Shown: positions 32,987 to 45,116 of the stretch, in pieces | Layout: each line of letters begins with the position of its first letter | Numbering within the stretch: position 1 is the stretch's first letter | Source of the DNA: Turritopsis dohrnii | Taxonomy: Eukaryota; Cnidaria; Hydrozoa; Anthoathecata; Oceaniidae | Direction: 5' to 3' | Assembly: GCA_027922465.2 (NCBI GenBank) | Contig: BQMF02000116.1 | Location: 434,001 to 498,000, forward strand | Length of the DNA stretch: 64,000 nucleotides | Made by a program: the position numbers and the translations under genes | The notes under the pieces: model-generated | What the model saw: only the letters and a program-made list of their open reading frames with translations | Told to the model about the DNA's origin: nothing | Database searches by the model: none

Positions 32987-33864
32987 TTATTGCGGATTCA
33001 GCATTTTGTTTGACAACCAATTCAAACAATCATCGTTTCCAAGGAAACAGCTGTTCCTTAGCTTTATCACGTTAAGATAATTTTCCCTAGACTTGACAAA
33101 CTAACTTGTTTCATGTAACTCTAAAGTTCCCGGCCAAAACTTTGTTATTTCTGTTTGGGTTAAGCGACAAAATCTTTTCTCGTTTTTCCTAATGAATGCA
33201 AGAAAGTTTGAACCTTAAAAAAAGTATGCTTGCTATAAATTAGTGTTGCATAACTTTTCTTGACCTTTCACCCACTACTGTGGGCATGATCACACTACAA
33301 CCTTTTTCTTTGTTTTACCGATAAATCCGATAATTTATTGCAATCTATGCTATAAATTTTGTGATATAAAAGTTCAGCGTGATCATGCACACGGAAGTGG
33401 GAGAAAGCTTGCGCAAATAGTTATCAGGATTGTTGAAGATTTTTGTCTTTTTTTCACTGCCGGTTTCAAGTTATGCAAAATAATAACCGTGTAATGCTCT
33501 CCATGCTGAAATTCTAATACAAAACACAAACCACACTGCTAACTCGAATTGTAAATAAATAATTGATTATATTAAATAAACACATATAAAAAATTGCCAA
33601 CGTTTCTGCAACACTTGAAGTTTGTTTTTTTTTTATCTGAAAGTCTCCAGAGAGTCTGGACAAAAATAAAACTGCTCACTTCAAGATCTGTTACGTTGAA
33701 TCAAATTTCCTAATAATATAACTTATATGCACACGTCATGCAATCCGACATAATATTCACGGAGGTGAAGTATATCAGACTGCAGACCCCTGAAAATACG
33801 GGAAATATCAGCGCGGTCAGTAAAATTAACTCTCATGACGACGGACGATTATAACAGGTGGACA
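32987..33864. other. Region downstream of the Bcl-2 gene
   Basis: No gene recognised. The right part probably holds the 3' untranslated region of the minus-strand Bcl-2-family gene. Confidence 0.45.
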
Positions 33865-36800
33865 TCAAGTTTTTAGGTAGCTGTATGCTAGACCTAGGCC
33901 CACAGCCAATGCTGCCATACCATAAGGAGACCACTCTGCAAGCTTATCTCTCATTTTTGATGTGACTGCTTCGTTTTCTTTTCTTCTCTTTCTACACATT
34001 TCATCTTCATCGCTGCTAAGATCATCACGTGCGAGTATATTTGAACGAACCATCCAATCATCGAGTTCGACAGCATCCTAAAAGTTAACAAAAGCATTTC
34101 ACTAATATTGTAGAAGTCCTTTTTATATAAACTAGTCTGAAATTGAAATCGTGGCTATAGACTCCATATTGTCGTTATAAGTTGAAACCTTGATTAATAG
34201 GCGTGGTTACAATAACCAGAGAACTGACTGGCCGTGTGGTGTAACACCGCACCAATGTGTAACTGACTGGCAGTGTGTAATAGTGTGTAACACCGCATCA
34301 ATGTGTAAATGATATATTTAATAACATCAAAATATCTTTCCAAAAATATTTTGTAGACTGTTTTTAATATCAGATCATCTTGAAGGAAACTAGGAGAAAG
34401 AAGCAGACATTGTGATTTGTTAAGAAAGAAGCAGACATTGTGATTTGTTAAGAAAGAAACAGACATTGTGATTTGTTAAGGGGCACCTGCTATTGTTAAC
34501 ATTATACAAAATACTTTTATAGAAGAAAAATCTCTGAAATTTACCAACAAAATAAGAAAGGCCAGTAGTGGGATTCACATTGACTAAGAAACACATACAC
34601 ATTTTGCTTTCATATGATTGTCTTGATTATTAACTATATTTTGACTCTGAACATTTTTCATCATCTTCTGTCTCAACATATATAGCAGCCTAGCATGTGA
34701 TTGCATATGTTGTTTTTAAGCCTGCAAATCTTACTTTTTCCATTCTTAAGAAACAATCAAGAAAATTGAGTTCTGAACTATTGTCGGCAAAATGTAAAAA
34801 ACTTTATCTTTTACTTTTTATTGACAAAGTATGTATTTCAAATTTATTTTTTAAGAAGCATAATCTTGAGCTTTCATAGTAAAAACACAATTATTTGGAT
34901 ACTTACCCAGCCGCCCTCTTTTCTCACTGTTTCGGTCACATTCTCTGTCATAAATTTCGTTGAGTGTTCGACTAACAATTCAACTTGTTTGTCATTTAAG
35001 TTCCCAGAGAAGACTGTTTCTTTAACCATAGATAAGACTAATGCTATACGAGACCAAACAGTCCCTGTCCCTTTGCTGTCATATACATTTTTTGCAGTTT
35101 TTGAAAATAGATCATAGGTAATGGAGTCATCTTCATGCAGAGGTTCTAGAATTTCAACAATAGCATCGTTAAGTAAACTTGGAAAACGGATCATAATGTC
35201 TTGACTAATTTCTTCCAATCGATTTACTGCATTAGTTTCTGGTGTATAAATGGAATGGGAACGACCAGTCTGTTGCAGGCTTTTGCGTGGTATTGTAACA
35301 CTAAAATGAAAAACGGCATAAAAATATTTGATAATGAAATGAGATTGACTTTGATAAAACTACCTTATACACTATTTAGCATCTCACATAAACTTTATTG
35401 TTTCTCAAGCATTGAAAGAGATAAAAAAAATTTAATTTAAAAGCTTTTATGTGTGTAATACTATAAATAGAATTTATGTACTGAATTGACAGAAATGTGA
35501 ATTATCTCAAAGTTGGAAGATCTTTTTAAGTCAACTTCAATTTAAAAACTTTAGTTTTAATGCATCCTCGAAATGTCCGTGTTGAAATGTTTTTGATGAA
35601 ATCATTTGGTGATTTTTACTTTCAATTACGTAGCAAATAAAAATCTTATGGATGAGGTCTTATGGATCCGCTTTAAAGTCAAAATGAATATGTACCCAGA
35701 CATTGTTGTTGCCTAAAAGAGATACCATTTTGGTGATGCTACCTACCACAATCATACCATGCTAATAGTTTCCAATCCTAACAGACCCAAATCACCTTGA
35801 AATATGACCATAAATAAGGTACATGATTGATATTTTTTGTCATTCCATTGAATTTTTATTAAACCCCTGGGTATAACTTTTAGTTTTTTTCTCCTGTGTA
35901 TGGCCTTGTGTCCAGCCTCTCACATTTGTATGAAATCTACACTCCCATCATTTTCGAATATTTTGTAAACCTAATAACATGTTCATTAAAAATTATCATC
36001 AAAATAATAAACTATATAATAATGTCTTAGCCTGTTATATTCTTATTCCATGTCATTTAGAAGAAGATTAATAGGTATGATTATCTGATATAAAAAATGT
36101 ATCAATTGAAGAGATATATAATGTCTTATTTAAAAGAAAACAGAAATTTCAACTGGAAACATGTCAATTTCCTACAAAAAGTGAACATTGGAAATTGCTG
36201 TTACAACTTGAATTAGGTGACAAAGATAACCAACCGTAAACGATTCTTCTTGGGTGATTGAACAGGCTTTTCACAGCCAACATTTTCTGATTCTAATGTC
36301 ATGTTGTCAGGAATTAAATTTTGGTCCATCCACCTTTTTATAGGACCTTTCATTTCTTCTAATTTCTGGTAGGTGTGTGAAAGTTTTTCTTCATAACCGT
36401 AAACAGCGCTTGCACTCCTTTTCAGTGTTTTACTTTTCTGTTCCTGAAGTTTCGCAAGTTCAATTTGTTTTAATAGCTCTTTGCTTTCATTTTCACCAAA
36501 TGTAACAGTGTGTGCTTTGCATCCTTTTTTACTTCCCTGTCGAGGATTTTTTGCTAATTCAGACTCATTCAAGTTAGGAAAACTTTCATTATCATGTTTG
36601 GGAGATGATTTATGTCTTGCAGTTAATTTTTCAGGGGGAAGTGAACTGAGAAATTCCAATACGAAAAGTTTTGCTTCCTTCTCCATAACCTCACGCATCG
36701 ATACATTTGGTGAAAGAGTGTGTCTTCGTCTCGAATTTCCACATCCACATGATCCAAGGGCACCATTATGTGATCGACATGAACAAATATTACCAGAAAC

Positions 36801-37526
36801 CAATAACTTTTTCGAATAAAGTCTTTCTGTATTCCTCCTTTTTGCTAAGTATGCTGTTTTTTTTGCTTCTTGATCTGTCTCTTCAGATAAATAACTTACA
36901 TGTTGGTGGTTCATGAAAGAGATACTTTCATGTGTATTGACAACAGATAATTTTGTAGGTCTTGCCATCTTATGGGATTCATGAAAATGTTCATTAGAAT
37001 TCGGACATGATGAAGATGATGCAACTGTATGGTCTAAATTCTTTTGTTCATGGCTTTTTGCATCAGCTTCATCTTCACTACTTAGATCAGATAATTCTAA
37101 ACAACCATGAAAAAGAATATTCTAGGAGCGAAACTTGAATCGAAAAATACAATAGAACAAACTATGAAAAATTTATCAAGATAAATAATTCATTTCAAAA
37201 TAGCAACAGGTGAATACTTACAGCTAACCACATTAATCAAAAAGAAACTATTAGTCTGGTTACTTATAAAACTTTCAATATTAAACAATGCAAACATGCA
37301 ATTACAACTTACTGTATATTCATCTTGGTTGGTAGTTACTTATATAATATTATTACAATCATAGAAATTACATACCTGACACTCTCACCATTCTCTTTCT
37401 TGCTGGGGAACTTATTCTTCTCTTTGGTACCGGAGGAACACGGTTAACCTTTCGTCTACGTGTTGTTTGTGGAGAGCTTGCAGAAGAATCAACAAACTTT
37501 GGTGGCTTTTCTACTATTGTTGACAT
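33865..37526 (-). CDS. Bcl-2-family protein with long N-terminal extension, 4 exons, 539 aa
   Basis: Minus-strand exons: 37526-37376, 37096-36235, 35300-34907, 34077-33865; phases agree at every junction. The Bcl-2 fold occupies about 360-480. A BH3-like helix LEEISQDIMIRF (366-377) has Ser-Gln-Asp where Gly-Asp is usual. The Y-D-L-F-S-K helix follows, then BH1 (GTVWSRIALVLSM, Ser for Gly of NWGR) and BH2 (GGWDAVEL, 467-474), split by the last intron right after the Trp. A tail anchor (519-537, YGMAALAVGLGLAYSYL) ends in KT. The order and spacing resemble Bak and Mcl-1. Family members control mitochondrial outer-membrane permeability; pro- or anti-apoptotic role cannot be told here. The first ~340 residues are basic, Ser-rich and Cys/His-containing (ICSCRSHNGALGSCGCG) and unlike any Bcl-2 protein I know. 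Confidence 0.8.
34209..34310. repeat. Imperfect duplication in Bcl-2 gene intron 3
   Basis: Two diverged copies of a segment containing ACTGACTGGC, GTGTAACACCGCA and CAATGTGTAA lie next to each other within the last intron. Confidence 0.6.
34395..34480. repeat. Three tandem copies of a 28-bp unit in intron 3
   Basis: The unit AAGAAGCAGACATTGTGATT... is repeated three times at a 28-bp period; the third copy has one substitution (AAACAG for AAGCAG). It lies in the last intron of the Bcl-2-family gene. Confidence 0.85.
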
Positions 37527-38100
37527 GTTGTATATAATCTATCTATTTTCAAGAACAAGAAAAAAGATTTAAAATTGATTCCTTAGGTGACAATGAAGAT
37601 TCTTTAGATGAAAAGTACAAGTTCCCCTTTTCTTATATTTTTCTAAGATATTGTCATCACCAGATACAAAAATCAGTATATATATATAACATAATTTTTA
37701 ATTTATTTACATTATTATATTTCTCAGACAAGTGAAAAGTGAAAGAGGGAGATTTCATTTGTGGTTTATGGCTATGCACAGTTTTGTTGTGATGTGGGCA
37801 CCACATGATATTAGGGTGGCCTGACTATAGCAGACCTGCACACAAACTGAACCCAAAGTGAAATTAGATGACAACAAACAACAAGAAAAGTTAAAAAGAA
37901 CTGATAGCCTAATAGTTTCACAGTTCAAGGTTTTCAAAAACAGGTGAAAAGTAGGATATTTCCATAATCATGTGGAAGGTTTTTTTAACATTCATAATCG
38001 GAAGATTTGGCATGTCTGTATTTCTTTAAAGGATTTGTTAAAGCACAACCAGGAAAGGACACATTGGATAAAAGACACAGCTCTCGCGCAAAAAGATAAC
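37527..38100. other. Region upstream of the Bcl-2 gene
   Basis: Probable 5' untranslated region and promoter of the minus-strand Bcl-2-family gene. No defined motif can be assigned. A TATATATATA stretch occurs at about 37678-37688. Confidence 0.4.
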
Positions 38101-38945
38101 TGATAGCATTAATGAATTGAATTGAATTGATTGAATTGATAATATATTTACCGCCAAAAAGACAGATGGGACACCCAAATAGCTAAAAAACTAAAATACA
38201 AGGTGCAACCATAAAAAAAATAAAGAAATATAACTCGAAAAGAAAAGGAAAAAAAAATATAAATACATATCAAAATAAATAATACAATTCTGTCTTGCTA
38301 AAGAAATAGAAATTAAAGAAAAAAAATAATTTTTTTGTGCATTTTATAAATAAGTCATTTATATATACATTTATCCATCAGTGTATGAGTTGATATAAAA
38401 TTGTGTTGCTAGGGATTTAAGTTTAAAAGGTGTGATGTCAGAGAGGTTGAGGTTAGGAAAATTTTGTTGAAACTGGTTCCATTGAAGAGAAGATGTGCGA
38501 CAAAAAGAGCTCAAACCAAACGATGACGTATTAATGCACTGTAGCTTGAGGAGAAGACCCCTCCTACTGCCACCTCTAGTTCCAAATGAATGACTTATTT
38601 TTTCAAACCTAAGATTAGCAAGGCTATCAGTCGGTAGATTTTGATTGAGAAATCTATGAACATATAGGGTGTTCATTACTTTGACTAAATCAAAAAATTT
38701 AAGAACTGTAAAAGATCAGCATACAATTTAGTGGCTGGACGTGTTTTGAAGTGTGAGAACTCTGTGAGTAACAGATTATCACAGAGTCCCCAGACTTGAC
38801 AGGCATATCTTGCATGGGACATGAAAATGGCGTGGTAGACATTGAGAAGGACGTCAATTGAAACAAAATGCCGAAGTTTTGAGAGAGCGCCAGTTGGCTC
38901 TTCTGAGTTTTGAGGTTAGTGCGGAGACATGACTTTTCCAATTGA
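38101..38945 (-). pseudogene. LINE C-terminal fragment with pentamer-repeat tail
   Basis: On the minus strand a LINE C-terminus is readable: FVSIDVLLNVYHAIFMSHAR, YACQVWG (about 38700-38890), then after a frameshift a block containing HSFGTRGGSRRG, SLQWNQFQQNFPNLNLSD and LKSLATQFYINSYT (38371-38676). Non-coding sequence and a tail of AATTC-type repeats (seen as TTGAATTGAATTGATTGAAT, about 38113-38135) complete the 3' end. The 5' part is missing. Confidence 0.7.
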
Positions 38946-39640
38946 GATGTTCATCCAGCAAAACACATTAATTGTAACATCAACAATATCTTATAATGGA
39001 AAGAAGATCGAGAAACCAAGTAACTATAAAGTCTCTTTTTCCAGAACATAAAAAGTTAAGGATTTGTTTTCCATTATGCTGCAATAATGTTTTGTGTACC
39101 GCCGGTATTGTGTAAAACATACCCGTTTGGAATATATTTACAAATCGGAAAAACTGTGTACCTTCACTACCTACGCCCGCCGCCGCGCCTCCTCCACGAA
39201 GAAAAAAGAAGGACAAGTAGCTTCGAAGTACTTTCACATCATAATCATAATTGAAACATTATTAATCTTATTAGTCTTTTAGTTATTCTTTAAAAACGTA
39301 AAAAAAACAACGTGTGGTGGCTACACAACAGAAGCTCTAGAAGGGCATGTGTGTCACATAAAAGAGTGCGCTTAACATGTATAACCCTTTAAGATTTTCC
39401 AAAGCTTAATAATTTTTAAAAGAAAATGAGTTGTCATAAGGTCAAGTATCAAAAGTTTTTTTATGAAATATTGTCTACGAGCGAAAAGAAGGCCGATCAT
39501 TTTGTTTATTTCATTTAATCGCTATGCAACACCCACTCGTGGCACACAAATTTTCTCCGTTTGGTAAGCAGAAAGAAAGTGTACTTCTACGAAATTCGCT
39601 GACCAATAGTGAACAATCGGAAGTATTTTTATTCATCCTT
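38946..39640. other. No recognised gene
   Basis: No supported exon. The open frames on both strands near 38980-39280 lack recognisable motifs. Confidence 0.4.
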
Positions 39641-40365
39641 CCGAATATAGTTCTAGTTCTAGTTTTTATTTAAACCTAATCTCGCAAATTGAAAATAAAT
39701 ACAGAAATGAAAAATTGTAACCTAGAAATAATTTAAGATAAAATAGATTAATTTAGAAACACTTTATTAAGATACTAAAACAATAGATAAAAACGCTATA
39801 AAAGTGTCGAATTTGTAAAAACGAACATTATGAAAAAAATTGAAGGAGAGAACTCAGGCTGCTAGGCAAAATTAGGATTTGGAAAAAGTTAAAATGTAAA
39901 AAACAGGTTGCCAAATTTGAAAAATTATATATAAAAATTTGAAATTATATGTTATATACAGTAAAATTTTAGACAAATAATTTATCAATTTCATTTTTAA
40001 ACACATTCATTCAGATCTTCTATTTTTCTGACTTTTACTGGGAGCTCCTTCCACAATCTAACAGTTTTTGGGAAAAAGGAATATGTGTACGATTTAACAC
40101 GCCCGAACAGAGGTTGAAATTTTACACTCGCGCACCTCTGACGTTTTGGAATTATCTCAGCGTTCACACATTTGCTATTATACACGATTTCATGAAGCAT
40201 CTTGAGACTTGCCATTTTCCTTCTGTGGTCAAGCGTTTTAAGATTCAGGGAGTGACTTAGAACAGTAGGGCTAGTTGATTGCTTCCAGGAATTGCATATC
40301 CAACGCAGGGCTTTACGTTGTACCATTTCAATTTGAACTCTCTCCAGTCCACCGAACTTTTTTTT
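39640..40365 (-). pseudogene. LINE C-terminal fragment with CTAGAA-repeat tail
   Basis: The minus-strand frame from about 40360 to 39997 reads GLERVQIEMVQRKALRWICN, then LNLKTLDHRRKMASLKMLHE and SYTYSFFPKTVRLWKELPVK, the typical end of an L2/CR1-type polyprotein (R-x-x-x-S-F-F-P-x-T-x-x-x-W-N-x-L-P). An untranslated stretch leads to a short tail, seen on the plus strand as TTCTAGTTCTAG at about 39651-39662. The rest of the element is absent. Confidence 0.75.
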
Positions 40366-40867
40366 AGCTCGGGGTGGCGCACAGAAAAACGATGTGTTGA
40401 ACGCCTATCACTTAAACTCCCATGACATCGGGAGGGAGATGGTAGAACAGTGGTGACGAGAAAAGGATGGCTGCTCTGGTCTGTTCCGCTGGTAGTTGTG
40501 TTGCCTCACATCACTTCTATTTACGTCGTTATCTGTTTCATTATACCTGCTGAATTTTAAATCCATAATAACGGTTAATTCTAATTAAAATTAAATTCAA
40601 TGCAATGATCGGAATCTTTTTTTTTCACTGCAGAGGAGAGAAAGTTCCTGTCTTCTTTTCTGTTGTATGATTAGAGAATAGGTTGTATTATATAGTGTCT
40701 TTCGTCTGTATTTACATTATGAATTGGTATGTAATAGAAACTTTTTGGGTGATTGATAAAAACTTCACTGTATGCCACTGACTGAGCAGTCATTATCACC
40801 ATTATTCATTCTCCATTTTTTTTGCTGCTGCTGGGTGTGGTGCTGCCTGGGTGTGGTGCTGCCTGGG
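40366..40867. other. Spacer left of R2
   Basis: No gene recognised. A 17-bp direct duplication (GGGTGTGGTGCTGCCTG) occurs at about 40834-40866. Confidence 0.5.
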
Positions 40868-43820
40868 CAGTTAGCAGGACCACTCGACCAGAATTCGTCG
40901 CTAAAATAATCGTGATTTATTAGAGAGAATTACCTCGATAATTTTATTTTACTCTCATATTTGAATACATCCGATTGAATGATGACGATCTACAACCGCA
41001 TAGAAACATAGCTCTAGGGAAGATTCGACACGGTAAATTTTTTTCATTTTTGGGGTGGTGAAACTTTATGCAAAAAATAAACTTTTTACCGTGTCAAAAT
41101 TTCCCTTTCCGCTTATAGTTCTTCAGAAAATGAAGAAAGAAGAAAACGAACATTTTATACATCTTTGGAGGAGTACCGCTTTTCTAGCGATACATTAGCA
41201 TAAGTTTCAATAATGGTTGTAAAATTAAATTTGCGCTATTGTTGGCGTATCGACGATTATTAAAATCATTAACATAACAATACCAAACATTACAATAATA
41301 AACTTTCGGGAGGCAATCGGAATGAATAATTCAAATGAACGAATGGTCATTACATGCTTCACCAGAACATATATGTGACGGTTTATGGGAAAAGGATAAC
41401 AAGCGAAAAATCGATTCTTTAAAATCGATTTTTAGCTGCAAAAAATCGATTCAAAATAATCGGAAAAGCGATTTCGAAATCGATTCACTTGAATCGGAAA
41501 AGCGATTCACTTGAATCGGAAAAGCGATTTCAAAAAATCGATTTGTAAGTCAGAAGTGATGTTAATTATAAGAATAAAGTCAATAAATAAGATTTTCATC
41601 ATCGTAGATTCTCTATGTATCATAATAGAATAGAAGCATTAAACCTCAAATTATAAACAAGAACCAAATGGTGAAAAACGCCATTATAAAACTGGCGCAA
41701 TAATATGAATAGATACAAAAACACCATACATCTGGAAATAGATTTTTAGACTAAAGGCTGTTTTTGGAAAATTTAATGCGGAAAGAAACGGACGAGTACT
41801 ACAGAAAGCCGTGATTGGATCTTTCGCTAATGTAAACGTAGCTTAATTAATAACCAGAATTTATAACAAAAGAAATATACTTGCATGAGCTGCAAAATAT
41901 ATTTTAAAGACAAATGTGCGCCAAGAGAGAAAAAAAATCTTTTTCGAAAAGGAAATATAAATAAAAACTAAAAATCGTTGCTATTGCCGTAATAAGATTG
42001 TTTGTTTACATAGTAGATTCCATGTTTCATATACGTGACCGTCCAAGGGATTTTGATAACAAACGATATAAATAAAATAAAGTGAAGGTATTTTGTTAGA
42101 ATATGAAAAGTAGGATTCACCTACTTACTACGTTTCGTTTCGTTCAACGTCTATGTATGTTTATATTTTTCATATTCCCATGAACCAGTTTTCGAGGTTG
42201 GAACATAACTGGGAGTATTATATCTTATTGCTATTTTGCCAAATAAAAATAAAAAGTTTTTTTATTGATAAAGATGTCTACACTCTCAAAAGATGTTGTT
42301 GTTATCGCGACTTCAGCATTTGAAAACTCAATGTGACGGATGTATAATTACAGGTAGCACGCGTTCGTGTTAAATAATGAACTGATTACCTGGTTCTTAT
42401 TCACTAAGAGATAAAATAAACAACAGTTTGTTCTCAAGTTGCTACAAATAGAAACCGTCTGCTATAATTCTTTTTTTTGTTTAAGTTTTTCCACCGCTGT
42501 TCACATAACAGAACATGGTTCACATTCAGTTTAAGAAAAAAGAAAAAAAAGTTTGTTTTAAAGTTACTGCCAATAGAAACCGTCTCTTACAATTCTTTTT
42601 TGATTTGTTCGATCGATATTTTGGTTTATTCCTTGGGGGAAAATGTTTATCAGAATTTTAGTGAGTGAGTGATATAGAATCAAAAAAGCGATTCATTAAA
42701 ATCGGAAAAGCGATTCATTGGAATCGGAAAAGCGATTCATTAGAATCTAAAAAGCGATTCATTAGAATCGGAAAAGCGATTCATTAGAATCGGAAAAGCG
42801 ATTCATTAGAATCGGAAAAGCGATTCATGTGAATCGGAAAAGCGATTATTTGAAGCTAAAAATCGATTTTTAAAAATCGCTTTTTAGCTTCAAATAATCA
42901 CTTATTCGATTAAGCGATTCAAATCGCTTTTTCGCTTGTTATCCTTTTCCCATAAACCGTCACATATATTTCGTAATTATACGCTCAGTCCTCCCCTTAA
43001 CTTAAACTTAGTGTTCTAGAAAGGTTTGGTAGTATATCCCTTGAAAAATTGCTTGATAAAAAAGAAGGCCAACTAAATCCGAGGGTGGTGCGATCGCGCC
43101 CAAAGCAATCCCCGAGTTACGCCAATGCCTACTTATTTTGGGGATCTGGAAACGAAGTTATTCAATCTGAATACGAAAATAACACAAAAAGTCACGGGTA
43201 CCCTTCACCCTTCAAAGAAATGGCTGCAAATCCGTGAAATGTTTTTTGTGAAAATATTTCAAAGTCGCCAGCATATAAAGTCGTGAATCCTAAAAAAGCA
43301 AAATGTCGGGAAAGTCTTGAGAATTTTTGTGTTTCCGTTCTTTTGTGCCTTTAATACTACGATGAACTTTGTCTGTATCTCGACGAATTCTATTTAAATA
43401 TTCTCGGGCTTAATAGAAAAAACACAAATAATTTGTTCTGGACAATTTATTTATATCAACGTGAATGTACAAAGTAAAGAGTCCTAAGTTACAAATTAAA
43501 TCAGATTGATAATTACTTCTTTCACGATTTTACAATACATTTCTCAATCTTGTATTCTCAAATCAGAAGAAAACGTTGTGAATGCACTTCGTTGTATGGC
43601 TGTCATAACGTAGTATGAAATTTTATGTCCGCCCCGCTTGGGCTATCCCCCCCCTCCCCCATCTATGGTCAATTTTTTGAAGTCCTCACACCCTCTCAGA
43701 CATTGTCCTCTTGTATTCTCAAATCAGTAGAAAACGTTGTGAATGCACTTCGTCGTGTGGCTGTCATAAAGTTGTATGAAACGCTTTTTATCGCAAGTTT
43801 TGGTCGAGTGGTCCTAACTG
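40868..43820. mobile_element. TIR DNA transposon R2, second copy of R1, split by another element
   Basis: Its outer parts (about 40868-41320 and 43300-43820) match R1 at 7933-11389. Terminal repeats contain GGACCACTCGACCA on both sides (40877 onward; complement at 43801-43814). Unlike R1 it lacks the TA-flanked 2.6-kb insertion (site intact near 41057) but carries its own insertion at 41373-42965. The right end is rearranged: the block TTGTATTCTCAAATCAG...GTATGAAA occurs twice (about 43551-43620 and 43711-43780), separated by a C-rich sequence near 43645. No transposase frame. Confidence 0.75.
41371..42967. mobile_element. 1.6-kb TIR element with 40-bp perfect TIRs and 22-bp subterminal repeats
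   Basis: Positions 41371-41410 and 42928-42967 are perfect reverse complements over 40 bp (tip TGTGACGGTTTATGGGAAAA); the outermost ATAT may instead be a TATA or TA target duplication. Inside each end lie arrays of a 22-bp unit, AATCGGAAAAGCGATTCATT plus two bases: three or so units on the left (about 41456-41535), about nine on the right (42678-42850). A hairpin of about 23-bp arms around AAAAATCGATTTTTA sits at 42848-42897. The AATCG/CGATT motif is a likely transposase-binding repeat. No transposase frame in the middle (41560-42670), so it is non-autonomous. Confidence 0.85.
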
Positions 43821-43907
43821 TATTGTAAAATTGTGAAAGAAGTAATTATCAATCTGATTTAATTTGTAACTTAGGACTCTTTACTTTGTACATTCACGTT
43901 GATATAG
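43453..43907. repeat. Inverted repeat, about 88-bp arms, at R2 right end
   Basis: Bases about 43453-43538 (ATCAACGTGAATGTACAAAG...) recur in reverse complement at about 43822-43905 with about one mismatch. The second arm lies just outside the R2 terminus, so the R2 right end was extended by an inverted partial copy of its own 3' region. Confidence 0.8.
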
Positions 43908-45116
43908 TTCTGAGCATGTCATGAGGGTCAGATCTGATGATTTGGTTTAAAATCTCCATAATATAACCTCTACAGAGAAAACATGTAAACAAGTGATTCC
44001 TCAAGAGGCATCTATCACTCAAAAGAGCGATTCTTTAGGGTTTTTTTACGTGTGGAAAAAGTATATATCTGCCCAACGGTGCCATTTTTAACTTAAAGCA
44101 AGGAAGGCGAAAATACCTAACAATCCATCCATAATCTGACATTTTCCACATAGATTTACTAAAAATAGGTTGGTTTTGCTCAAATTTGTTCTGGTAAATA
44201 AAGCAGTAAATAAGCATAATGTTTCCTTTCAGAAGTTGTTTACCATATAGTGACATCATGATCATTCATTGAAATTCAAAATAGCTTTAAGCGCTATCTA
44301 TATCATATCAATACAAATGAAAATAGCACTTCTTCTACAAGCATTTTTAGAAAAACAAAACATCTATTTAATTGATGGATCCCTCGTTTATATACATGTC
44401 TTCTGTGACTGTCTATAATCAGAGACAAAAAGTGATGCTGATCATAGGCTGGCAGTGTACTATTCATTATATCCTTATTCTTCAGAATGAAAATATGTCT
44501 TAGAAATTTATTTTGTTATGAGAAGAAAATTATTGGGGGTCATGCTGCAGTTTTGAAAAAGAAAGTGACTTTGACATCGATGACCGCTTTTGGGCATAAA
44601 GAATAGGTTCACTTGCAAATAACGCATGTCATCACAAAAAATAACAGCAAAACTACTGCAGTTATTTCAGAAAATCTACAACCTACCAAATAATGCAAAA
44701 ATAATGCAAATAACGCAAAGATCAGCAGATAGTTTCATATCTTAACATGTTTCAAGTGTATTACAGTTTTTGATCATAAAACAATCAATCTGATTAAATA
44801 TTGCATCTAAATGCAGTCACATAGATTTTCCAGTAATTAGTCTTCGCTGTTTTGCGTAAAATAATGAGAAATCAAAAGGATTTTAAATTCATTGCTCAAT
44901 TTCATTGTGTAATATTTGGAGGTATATATTTTTAGTCTATATTATAGATACTTTAAACAGACTTTTGTATAACCCTCGTTAAAGAGAAGAGTAGTCAAAT
45001 GAAATTTTTACTCTTGGCAAGAGAGAATCCTTAGTGATATCTTGGAATGTTAACAAAGCAATTTATGCATCTAGTTTCTTTTGCACCTTTTAGGACTAGA
45101 ATTTGAGTATCATTTA
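43908..45116. other. Region upstream of ZFC3H1
   Basis: No other gene recognised. It should hold the ZFC3H1 promoter and a possible 5' untranslated exon: CCTTTTAG at 45086-45093 is a good splice acceptor 23 bases before the start codon. Confidence 0.45.

Noticed and set aside
36481..36916. Plus-strand frames opposite Bcl-2 exon 2
   Set aside because: Antisense shadows of the long minus-strand coding exon.
42678..42850. CRISPR-like array
   Set aside because: The 22-bp units are contiguous with no unique spacers, lie in an animal genome and next to a TIR; they are subterminal transposon repeats.
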